This document shows positions 24,418-32,900 of a stretch of 64,000 bases of DNA, in pieces. Source of the DNA: Flavobacterium chryseum (GTDB lineage: Bacteria > Bacteroidota > Bacteroidia > Flavobacteriales > Flavobacteriaceae); the NCBI RefSeq assembly GCF_004362015.1, contig NZ_SNWW01000001.1, positions 372,001 through 436,000 on the forward strand, read 5' to 3'. Numbering within the stretch: the first letter of the stretch is position 1; the number at the start of each line of letters is the position of its first letter. A program made the translations under genes and the position numbers. The notes below the pieces were generated by a model. That model saw nothing but the letters and a program-made list of their open reading frames with translations. It made no database searches and was not told where the DNA came from.

Positions 24418-25566
24418 TTATTTTTTATGAATTAAACGAGTCAGTTTTATAGATAAATCTGTAAGAATTATTTTTGCGTTTCCATTTCTTTCAATGTGAT
24501 ACATTGCGTCAGAAAGTTCTTTAAAAATATCGTGAATGTTGTTTCCGTTTACAAAGGGCGCGAAATTTTCTAATTTGAATTTATCAACTTTTGGTTCAAT
24601 ATAAACTAAGCTTGGAGCTTCATAATTAAGTAAAAGCGCCTGTCGAAACATTTCGATACAAAACTGAATAAATTTTTTCTGGCTTTCGCGGCCAAGTCCC
24701 GCAATTTCTTCGCTCCAGGAAATTAAATCCTGAATGGCCGCAGCGTTTCCTTTTGCCCTAAAAGCTGCTCGAACCCAATTGACAAACCATTGCTCAAACG
24801 AATATTCTGAATCGTCTTCTTTCAACAAAGACAAGGCTTTACTAAAATTTCCCTGAGCCTGATGCGCAATTTTTTTTGCTAAGTTTGAATCTGTATTTTC
24901 CTGAGAAATCAAAGCTTCGGCAATTACTTTTTCAGGTAATCCATTAAAGTGAATGACCTGACAACGAGAACGTATGGTTTGTATAATGTCTTCTTCGTTT
25001 TCAGAAATCAAAATAAAAATGGTTTTATCTGATGGTTCTTCAAGAAGTTTTAATAATTTATTTGATGCCGCAATATTCATTTTATCGGCCATCCAGATAA
25101 TCATGATTTTATAACCGCCTTCGTAAGATTTTAACGAAAGAGATTTTAAAACTTCCTGAGCATCTTCGACCCTGATTTCACCTTGCTTGTTTTGAACACC
25201 TAAAATTTTATACCAGTCAAATAATCCGCCGTAAGGCATTTCCTGAATAAAAGTTCGCCAGTCCTGAATAAAATCTAAACTCTTTGGTTTTGTTTTAACA
25301 TCCTCGGTAGTTACTGTTGGATAAATAAAATGTAAATCGGGATGAGAAATATTTTGAAACTTCAGATTGCAGGCGTCATTTCCGTTTGAATTTTCGTTTC
25401 CTGTATTATTGCACAATATGTACTGCGCATAGGCAATAGCTGTTGATAATGTGCCACTTCCTTCAGGCCCAATAAATAATTGTGCATGCGGAATTCGTCC
25501 TGAAGATGCACTTTTTATCAAGTGGCTTTTGATGTAATCCTGACCTAAAATTTGTGAAAATTGCAT
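24418..25566 (-). CDS. holB: DNA polymerase III subunit delta prime
   Basis: 382 residues from the ATG at 25566 (M-Q-F-S-Q-I-L-G-Q). A longer frame to 25608 overlaps the promoter and is rejected. Delta prime is the stator of the clamp-loader complex that places the sliding clamp on DNA. The P-loop is degenerate: 'G-P-E-G-S-G-T-L-S' (33-41) has Thr where a Lys would bind phosphate, in keeping with a non-ATPase subunit. The zinc-binding Cys set is reduced to two ('I-L-C-N-N' and 'D-A-C-N-L'). The sensor region 'N-K-L-L-K-L-L-E-E-P' is typical and is followed by 'S-R-C-Q-V-I-H-F'. Confidence 0.9.
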   Translation of the reverse strand: MQFSQILGQDYIKSHLIKSASSGRIPHAQLFIGPEGSGTLSTAIAYAQYILCNNTGNENSNGNDACNLKFQNISHPDLHFIYPTVTTEDVKTKPKSLDFIQDWRTFIQEMPYGGLFDWYKILGVQNKQGEIRVEDAQEVLKSLSLKSYEGGYKIMIIWMADKMNIAASNKLLKLLEEPSDKTIFILISENEEDIIQTIRSRCQVIHFNGLPEKVIAEALISQENTDSNLAKKIAHQAQGNFSKALSLLKEDDSEYSFEQWFVNWVRAAFRAKGNAAAIQDLISWSEEIAGLGRESQKKFIQFCIEMFRQALLLNYEAPSLVYIEPKVDKFKLENFAPFVNGNNIHDIFKELSDAMYHIERNGNAKIILTDLSIKLTRLIHKK

Positions 25567-25570
25567 GAAG

Positions 25571-25598
25571 CAAAGATAGCAGAAAATGATGTAGTCAA
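25571..25598 (-). promoter_or_regulatory. holB promoter (leaderless arrangement)
   Basis: On the minus strand: TTG (25598-25596), a 17-bp spacer and TATCTTTG (25578-25571), only 4 bp before the ATG at 25566. The transcript should start at or next to the initiation codon. Confidence 0.75.
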
Positions 25599-25939
25599 AA
25601 ATTTTCACGAAAAAGTTTAATTTCTGTAGTTCATTTTTGTATTTGTGAAATGGTTTTTAACAAAATTGTTGGTTTTTTTGTCGTTAAGTTTTGTCAATAC
25701 TGAGGTGTTTTGAATAGATATTAAGATTTTTTTGTTAATAGTTTTTGCAAAAATCTTTAAAATCTCTCTTTTTTTTAAGTACTATAATGCGTAAAGATGT
25801 TAATATGTTAAAGCTATTCTTACAAGATTAAATTTTAACAAAATTAACAAAAACTTCGGCAAAACGCATATTTTCTCGACCTACGACTGTTTTTTAAGGT
25901 GATTTCAAATTGATTTTTTTAAAAAAGAAAACATTAAAG
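25599..25939. other. Divergent intergenic region upstream of the spr operon
   Basis: About 340 bp of very AT-rich sequence between the holB and spr promoters. The only structure seen is a weak inverted repeat, AAGATTTTTTTG / CAAAAATCTT (about 25726-25759). No gene is visible. It is the place to look for regulator sites controlling the gliding operon. Confidence 0.5.
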
Positions 25940-25969
25940 TTGCGATTTAACATAATTTATATATTTTTG
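25940..25969 (+). promoter_or_regulatory. Main promoter of the spr operon
   Basis: TTG (25940-25942), a 19-bp spacer and TATTTTTG (25962-25969), a full match to the Bacteroidota promoter, 33 bp before the first ATG of the operon. Confidence 0.78.
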
Positions 25970-26002
25970 TTTTCATCAACAACCAATTTTTAATAAGAAT
26001 TT

Positions 26003-26455
26003 ATGAAAGGGAAAATTATTTTTTTAAGTTTATTTTTTATCTTGACAACTGCGGCAGCTTCTGCTCAGGCTAAAAATGCTCCTAGAAGTATCATTAGTAC
26101 AACAGCTCTTATTCGTAAATACCATGATCAAAAAGAATTAAGTGGTATGCAAAAAGGAGAACTTTTGGAATTGTATATTGAGCGAATTAAAGTTTTAGTT
26201 AAAACTCTTCCTTACATTGCATTGGTTACAAAACCTGGCGTTACGATGGCAGACCTAGGTATTCCGGACGATTCTGAACACAAAAAAGTTTTAGACAATC
26301 AGGCAGTTGGTACATCAACATTCTTAGATACTACAGTAGAATTTCAAAGAAAAATGATGCCTTACTCTGACAAAGGAAATTTAATTGCAGCTATTTTATT
26401 TTACGAAGGCACACTAAAATCGTTACATGAGTTCAATGAATTGAACGAAATGTAA
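26003..26455 (+). CDS. First gene of the spr operon, exported protein of unknown function
   Basis: 150 residues. A signal peptide (about 1-21, ending 'A-A-A-S-A-Q-A') is followed by an all-helical, mostly hydrophilic mature part with 'R-K-Y-H-D-Q-K-E-L' and 'M-Q-K-G-E-L-L-E-L-Y-I-E-R-I-K-V-L'. It contains no membrane helix, lipobox or sorting domain, so it is probably a soluble periplasmic protein. No family is recognised. Its place at the head of the operon, next to the promoter, makes it the most strongly transcribed of the seven genes if the large hairpin at 26473-26534 reduces read-through. Confidence 0.8.
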   Translation: MKGKIIFLSLFFILTTAAASAQAKNAPRSIISTTALIRKYHDQKELSGMQKGELLELYIERIKVLVKTLPYIALVTKPGVTMADLGIPDDSEHKKVLDNQAVGTSTFLDTTVEFQRKMMPYSDKGNLIAAILFYEGTLKSLHEFNELNEM

Positions 26456-26472
26456 TAAATAACAATATTTTA

Positions 26473-26534
26473 AAACCTTTTTTAAGATGTTTACGTAAAT
26501 GTATTCGTTTTGAAGAACATCTTAAAAAGGGTTT
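26473..26534. repeat. 19-bp inverted repeat between the first two spr operon genes
   Basis: Positions 26473-26491 pair with 26516-26534 at 18 of 19 positions plus one G-U pair, around a 24-base loop. It lacks a following T run, so it is not a standard terminator. An RNA-processing or stabilising hairpin setting different levels for the first gene and the rest is more likely. Confidence 0.75.
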
Positions 26535-26599
26535 AAAAAGCAACTCGTTCTCGAAATACTCTGAATAAGTCAGAAAATCGAGATGAGTTTTTATCTTTT

Positions 26600-26634
26600 A
26601 CGCATACCTAAATACTAAATACGCATACCCAAAT
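26600..26634. promoter_or_regulatory. Pair of 14-bp direct repeats upstream of the second spr operon gene
   Basis: ACGCATACCTAAAT (26600-26613) and ACGCATACCCAAAT (26621-26634) differ at one base and start 21 bp apart, two turns of the helix. Such spacing is typical of a site for a regulator bound as two copies on one DNA face. The regulator is unknown. Confidence 0.4.
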
Positions 26635-26663
26635 TTATTATTAACCTAATAACACCCTTGATC

Positions 26664-27956
26664 ATGAAAAAATTTACTCAAATTATCTGCGTTCTTTTGA
26701 CAGTTACAAGTATGAGTGCTCAACAAGAAAAAGGAATTATGGGCTACAACAACTGGTTGAACAACTGGACTGAGTTTAAGCCTAACAAAGTCGATTATGG
26801 TGAAGCAAACCAAATTTTAGCAGGAAACATTTCTGTTAATACTAAATTGCTGAAAAAAAACATTTATGTTTTGCAAGGAAACGTTTATGTTACAAACAAT
26901 GCTGTTTTAACAATCGAGCCGGGAACTTTAATTATTGGTGATTTTGAAACTAAAGGAACATTGGTAGTTACAAAAGGTGCACAGCTTATTGCTGATGGTT
27001 TAGAGACTGACCCAATTGTATTTACTTCTAACCGTAGCCAGAAAAAAGCTGGTGACTGGGGAGGAATTGTACTTTTAGGTGACGCTCCAATCAATAAATT
27101 TGGTAATGTTGGTTCTTACAACTTCGACCTTGATCCTACACTAACTACTTATGGTGGTGACAATGTTGCAGGAAATTCAGGTATTTTAAGATATGTTAGA
27201 ATTGAATTTGCTGGTAAAAAAGTTAAAGGTTTTGAACCTTTTAACGGATTAACTGCTTGTGGTGTTGGAAACAAAACAATACTTGAAAATGTTATGGTAA
27301 GCTACTCTGGTGGTGATTCATATGCTTTCTTTGGTGGTGATTTGAATGCTACAAAATTAGTTTCTTACAAGTCAATCAACGACGATTACAAATTTACACA
27401 AGGTGTACAATGTCGTTTATATAACTCTTTAGCTGTTAGATCTTCTTACTTATCTAGTAACAAAGATGGCTCTCGTTGTCTGGAAGTAAAAACATACGAA
27501 AAGAAAGCTGAAACAGATTTTACTAAAAAAACTACTTTAGTTGTTGCAACAAACATTACAATGCTTAATGATAGTGAAAACATCAATGCAGATATTCAAG
27601 CTGGTTTGGTAAAAGAGGCAATTTATGTTGCTGAAACTGCTTCACTAGAAATGAAACGTAGTGTAATCTCTGGATTTAATCCTGCTGTTTTATTAGACAG
27701 TAAAACAGAGATTAACGATGCTAATCTTAAGAAAATCAAAATTGAAGAAATGTATTTCAACCTATGTAAAGGAAATATCTTTACAGAATACAATTCTAAC
27801 AATGAAGATTTAGAGAGCTGGTACGGAAACCCTGTGTTTTTCAATGTTATGTCACAAAGTGATAACAAAGAAACATTCATTGACATCTACAATCCTAAAA
27901 AACCAGATTTCAGATTACAGTTAGGAAAAATTACAGCATCTAGCGGAAACAGATAG
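26664..27956 (+). CDS. Second gene of the spr operon, exported beta-helix-like protein
   Basis: 430 residues from the ATG at 26664; a TTG two codons upstream is open but the ATG gives the better signal peptide (about 1-19, ending 'S-M-S-A-Q-Q'). The mature part has an internal run of short beta-strand repeats with Gly and Asn/Asp turns ('I-L-A-G-N-I-S-V-N-T', 'Y-V-L-Q-G-N-V-Y-V-T-N-N-A-V-L-T-I-E-P-G-T-L-I-I-G-D', 'G-D-W-G-G-I-V-L-L-G-D-A-P-I-N') as in right-handed parallel beta-helix surface proteins of Bacteroidota. No T9SS sorting domain is evident at the end ('R-L-Q-L-G-K-I-T-A-S-S-G-N-R'). A surface or outer-membrane-associated role is inferred; no enzyme motif was recognised. Confidence 0.82.
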   Translation: MKKFTQIICVLLTVTSMSAQQEKGIMGYNNWLNNWTEFKPNKVDYGEANQILAGNISVNTKLLKKNIYVLQGNVYVTNNAVLTIEPGTLIIGDFETKGTLVVTKGAQLIADGLETDPIVFTSNRSQKKAGDWGGIVLLGDAPINKFGNVGSYNFDLDPTLTTYGGDNVAGNSGILRYVRIEFAGKKVKGFEPFNGLTACGVGNKTILENVMVSYSGGDSYAFFGGDLNATKLVSYKSINDDYKFTQGVQCRLYNSLAVRSSYLSSNKDGSRCLEVKTYEKKAETDFTKKTTLVVATNITMLNDSENINADIQAGLVKEAIYVAETASLEMKRSVISGFNPAVLLDSKTEINDANLKKIKIEEMYFNLCKGNIFTEYNSNNEDLESWYGNPVFFNVMSQSDNKETFIDIYNPKKPDFRLQLGKITASSGNR

Positions 27957-28058
27957 ATAAATAGATTTAGATTTTTATTTCAGAGCGTAAATTTTATTAA
28001 TAAAGTCCCCAGACACAATTTATGTATCTAAAACGGACTAAATAAAGATCAAAATATA

Positions 28059-28469
28059 ATGGCCCCAATAAAAAAATATTTTATTTATACGATATTTTTG
28101 GTTTCGCCTATAACGTCATGTCTATACGCACAGAGCACAGTAAAGCCTACAGTTTCTGTTAACTCTAACTGCGAAACGACTACGTCTATTCTTAACCAAA
28201 AGAATGATATAGCTGATGAACGTATCAGCAAATTAGATAATTCTAATCAGTTTATAGTAGGGCTATCTATCCCCAAAGGTAGCCTTGCTATGGCAGCTGG
28301 TTTGAACAATCAAACGACGACTTCAGAATGTGATGAAACATCATTGGCTGGTTCTTATTCTGCCCTTGCAAAGGACATAATTGAGAACTATAGATATGAT
28401 TTTTCTGAAACGTTTATTGATATTTTGTTTTTTGAAAATATAGATTTAGCCCGTAAACGCACTATATGA
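28059..28469 (+). CDS. Third gene of the spr operon, small exported protein
   Basis: 136 residues with an N-terminal membrane helix or signal peptide (about 6-25, ending 'C-L-Y-A-Q-S'; the internal 'T-S-C-L' might also serve as a lipobox). The mature part is short and hydrophilic and has two Cys residues (in 'S-N-C-E-T-T' and 'S-E-C-D-E-T'). No family is recognised. The stop overlaps the sprC start by 4 bp (ATGA), so it is translationally coupled to sprC. By position it corresponds to the unnamed gene just before sprC in the F. johnsoniae operon. Confidence 0.75.
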   Translation: MAPIKKYFIYTIFLVSPITSCLYAQSTVKPTVSVNSNCETTTSILNQKNDIADERISKLDNSNQFIVGLSIPKGSLAMAAGLNNQTTTSECDETSLAGSYSALAKDIIENYRYDFSETFIDILFFENIDLARKRTI

Positions 28470-29932
28470 TTCAAAAAATTACTCTAAGTTTTACTAAATT
28501 TTTACTTTTATTTAGCATATTATTACTTGCTGAACCAAGTTTGTATGGTCAACCACCAACGATTGTACCACAGACACTTTCTTTTCCTAGAATTTGTGCT
28601 GGTCTTATTGTTAATGGTGCTCCATTTAACGAATATAATGCCACCTTTAGTTATGTAAATTTTCCTGCTGGAACTACTTTTGAAGTACAACTTTCAGATG
28701 AGTTAGGAAGTTTTACTACTCCTGTGAGTACTACAAAAATTTCGTTTGTAGATAACCCAACTTTGCAACAACAAACTATAAAGTTTGCTATTCCAACTAA
28801 TCTAAAGGGGTCTGACACTCATAGTGTCCGCATAATAAGTAGTCTGGCAACTGCTTCTCCTAGTTCTAAGTTTAGAAATTCTCAAAATGTAACAGAATTT
28901 CCTGTTTATTACAGGACGTATGTTGAGTCATTCACAATTAATGATAAAAGTCTGACGGCTTCTTTTTGTTCAGGTGGAAGTATGAGTCTTTCAGTTGATA
29001 ATTCAACCCCAACGTCGCCATCTCCCAGAGATTTTTCAAATCTAAAATACAAATGGTTTAAAGATGATGTTGTAATTGCAGGACAAAGTGGTATAACGTT
29101 AGTTGTTAATGCTCCTGGTGTTTATTATGCACAAATAGATTACGGTGGATGTCTTGATGAAAACTTTAGTTCAAACCGTGTTACTGTTACTAGTTCAAAC
29201 TCTGGAGCTTCAGGTACAATCACTTCAAGTTTAGGAAATCCCTTTTGTTCTAACGGAACCGGAACGGTTTTAACTGCAACTTCAGGAAATTCCTATAAAT
29301 GGTTTAAAGACGGAACTGAAATTAATGGAGTTACAACACGCAGCTACACAACAAATGAGTCAGGACTTTATACAGTTGATATTGATTTCGGCGGTTGTAA
29401 AGCGACAGGAAATATAAACCTTAGTAGTAATGGTTTTAACGCAAGTATAGACATTGATGAAGAGACAGATATTGCTGAAGGACAAACTATAAACGTTTCC
29501 GTAACAACAGACGCTACAGCTCCTACTTTCGAATGGTATTTGAATGATAATCTAATTGCTGGTGCAACATCAGAAACGTATCTGATAGCCGTAAGAGGTA
29601 AGTACAAAGTGAAAATTTCTCAGGCTTCCGGATGTATAGCGACTAAAGAATTTAATTTTATAGTTAGAGGAACAGGTACTTCAACAGTAATTCCAAATAT
29701 AATTAGTTTAAGCGGTTTAAATCCATACTGGAATATCCCAAATGAATACAAAAATGCAGACACCAAGGTAATGATAATAAGTTCAAATGGTGATATGGTT
29801 CTGGATGTCGTCGATTATCAAGGCGATTGGCCCCAGACCACAATAGATTTTAAAAATGTAAATCCAGTATATTACTATGTCATTAAAGGTGATGCAGGTG
29901 AGAAAAAAGGATCAATAACTGTGATAAGATAA
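28466..29932 (+). CDS. sprC: Gliding motility protein SprC
   Basis: 488 residues. Assigned by place: directly before sprD and sprB. A signal peptide (about 1-29, ending 'E-P-S-L-Y-G-Q') precedes an N-terminal part (30-165), then three Ig-like domains with the T9SS-adhesin type repeat 'Y-K-W-F-K-D-...-G-x-Y-x-V-x-I-D-x-G-G-C' (about 165-245, 250-320, 325-395). A C-terminal sorting domain (about 405-488) ends in 'Y-Y-Y-V-I-K-G-D-A-G-E-K-K-G-S-I-T-V-I-R', the gliding-motility-associated type B signal. SprC should therefore itself be exported by T9SS. In F. johnsoniae nonpolar sprC mutants still move SprB but do not spread, so SprC has another role in gliding. Confidence 0.85.
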   Translation: MIQKITLSFTKFLLLFSILLLAEPSLYGQPPTIVPQTLSFPRICAGLIVNGAPFNEYNATFSYVNFPAGTTFEVQLSDELGSFTTPVSTTKISFVDNPTLQQQTIKFAIPTNLKGSDTHSVRIISSLATASPSSKFRNSQNVTEFPVYYRTYVESFTINDKSLTASFCSGGSMSLSVDNSTPTSPSPRDFSNLKYKWFKDDVVIAGQSGITLVVNAPGVYYAQIDYGGCLDENFSSNRVTVTSSNSGASGTITSSLGNPFCSNGTGTVLTATSGNSYKWFKDGTEINGVTTRSYTTNESGLYTVDIDFGGCKATGNINLSSNGFNASIDIDEETDIAEGQTINVSVTTDATAPTFEWYLNDNLIAGATSETYLIAVRGKYKVKISQASGCIATKEFNFIVRGTGTSTVIPNIISLSGLNPYWNIPNEYKNADTKVMIISSNGDMVLDVVDYQGDWPQTTIDFKNVNPVYYYVIKGDAGEKKGSITVIR

Positions 29933-29933
29933 T

Positions 29934-32900
29934 ATGAAGAAAATTTTACTATTCATAACTTTATTTTACGGTTTTTCAAATTTACTCTATTCCCAGGACA
30001 CTGAGAATGGAGTTGTTTCGTTTTCGTTACCTATCAGAAATTCATTAAAGTTTAATAGATATTTAATTAACCCGGCATTTAGTTTTGTTCGTGAGCAAAA
30101 TGCTTATTTAAGTTTTTATAATAAAAGACAATGGGTGCAGTTTGAGGACGCACCAAATACGTATTTATTCAATTATTCAGGTCGTTTTAGAGAAAATGAA
30201 GCCTTTGCTTTTGGGCTATTCCAACAAAACTATGGTCTAATGACCGTTTTTGGCGGAGTTGCCAATTTTGCACATAATATCGTTTTACAACAAGACAGTA
30301 ATTTAACTTTTGGTTTAAATGTTGGTGCCTACCAAAGTGGTTTAGACAAAGGAAAAATAATATCTGATGATGAAACTCTTTTGACTGGTGAATATCCGTC
30401 AAACACAATGCTTACTGTAAATCCCGGAATTAATTACGGAACTGCTTTTCTGGATTTCGGAGCATCTGTAAACAACTTAATCCTTTACAATTTTGGTTCA
30501 GGAGTAGTAAAAGACGATCCGGAAAGAGCTATCGAATTGCACGCAATGTATACAGGATATATTGATAGCTACGGTTTTTTTGAACAAAGTAAATTTTCTG
30601 CCATAGTAAAAACAGAAATTAAATCTGAAAAAACAGTTATCTCAGGACTTGCTATGATCTCTGTTCCAAAAGGAGTATGGGCACAGGCCGGATATAATAC
30701 ATTATATGGAGTTTCAGCAGGACTTGGTTTTAATATTACACCAAGTATTGCTATAGAATACAACTATGAAAGAGGAATGGGGAATTTCACCAATTTGGGA
30801 GGTTCTCATGAATTTGCAATTGCTTACAAATTCAAAAACAGAAATTACTATTATGGAGATGAAGAAGAAGGTTCGCTTATAGATCCTTCTAAACCAAAAG
30901 CGGTATTAGCTAAAAAGACAACATCTACAACTCCGGTAAACAGAGTTGATGGAGCTGAAAAAGCAAAATTAGCTGCAGAAGCCAAAGCCAAAGCAGATGC
31001 AGAAGCTAAAGAAGCAAGATTAGCTGCCGCAGAAAAAGCGAAAGCAGATGCAGAAGCGAAACAAGCAAAACTCTTAGCTGATAATAAAGCAAAAGTTGAT
31101 GCTGCAGAAGCACAAAAATTAAAATTAGCCGCCGACGCTAAAGCTAAAGCAGATGCTGCAGCTGCCGCAAGAGCACAAACAGCAACTACAAACAGAGCAG
31201 TTGCCGCAGAACAAAAAACACAAACACAATTAGCTGCAGATAAAGCCAGAGCCGACGCTGAAGCCCGCAGAATAAAATTAGCTGCAGATAATAAAGCCAG
31301 AGTAGATGCCGCTGCCGCTGCGAGAGCACAAGCAGCCGCTGCAAACAAAGCAGCAATAGCAGCACAAAAAACACCAGCACAATTAGCTGCTGACAAATCA
31401 AGAGCAGATGCAGAAGCTGCTGCAAAAGCAAAAGCTGCTGCAAATAATCCAGCAACTACGACTCAAAAAACAGCAGCACAATTAGCCGCTGACAAATCAA
31501 GAGCCGACGCTGAAGCTGCTGCAAAAGCAAAAGCTGCTGCAACAAATACTCCAGCAACTCAAAAAACAGCAGCACAATTAGCTGCCGATAAATCAAAAGC
31601 AGATGCAGAAGCTTTAAAATTAAAATTAGCTGCGGATAAATCAAAAGCTGATGCCGAAGCTACAAAAGCTAAAACCGGAACAACTGCTAAACCAGCTGAA
31701 CCACAAAAAACACCAGCAGAATTAGCTGCTGATAAAGCAAAAGCCGACGCAGAAAATGCTGAGAAAATAAGATTAGCTGCTGAAAAATCAAAAGCAGATG
31801 CAGAAGCACAACAAGCAAAATTAGCTGCCGATACTAAAGCGAAAGCTGATGCTGCTGAAGCCAAACGTAAAGCAGACGCTAAAGCGAAAGCAGAAGCTGC
31901 AGATTTACAATCGATTTTAGCTGCTGATGCCAAAGCAAAAGCGGACTCTGATGCACTTCAGGCAAGACTTGCTGCCGAAGCAAAAGCGAAAGCTGCTGCT
32001 GCTGCAAAAACAAAAACAAGTATCGATGCTGCAAACAAAGCGAAAGCTGCGGCCGATGCCAAAGCAAAAGCTGCAGAAAGTGCTGCCTTGAAAGAAAAAC
32101 TAGCTGCTGATGCCAAAGCGAAAGCAGATGCAGAAGCAAGAGAAGCAAGAATTGCTGCCGATGCTAAAGCGAAAGCCGATGCAGAAGCTGCGGCGAAAGC
32201 AAAATTAGAATCAGATGCAAAAGCCAAAGCGGATGCAGAAGCACAACAAGCGAAACTTGCAGCAGATGCAAAAACTAAAGCTGATGCACAGGCTCTTCAA
32301 GCAAAATTAGCAGCAGATGCTAAAGCGAAAGCAGATGCAGAAGCACAACAAGCAAAATTAGCTGCTGATGCCAAAGCGAAAGCTGATGCCGAAGCACTAA
32401 GAATAAAATTAGCTGCTGATGCCAAAGCGAAAGCCGATGCAGAAGCACAACAAGCAAAACTTGCTGCAGATGCTAAAGCGAAAGCTGATGCAGAAGCACA
32501 ACAAGCAAAACTTGCAGCCGATGCCAAAGCAAAAGCTGATGCAGAAGCTCAACAAGCAAAATTAGCTGCTGATGCTAAAGCGAAAGCCGATGCAGAAGCA
32601 CAACAAGCGAAACTTGCAGCTGATGCCAAAGCGAAAGCAGATGCAGAAGCTCAACAAGCAAAATTAGCTGCTGATGCTAAAGCGAAAGCAGATGCAGAAG
32701 CACAACAAGCAAAATTAGCTGCTGATGCCAAAGCGAAAGCTGATGCCGAAGCACTAAGAATAAAATTAGCTGCTGATGCCAAAGCTAAAGCTGATGCACA
32801 GGCTCTTCAAGCAAAACTCGCAGCAGATGCCAAAGCGAAAGCCGATGCAGAAGCACAACAAGCAAAACTTGCAGCCGATGCCAAAGCAAAAGCTGATGCG

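Noticed and set aside
25567..25608. Longer N-terminus for holB
   Set aside because: This part contains a full TTG/TATCTTTG promoter; family members begin near M-Q-F-S-Q.
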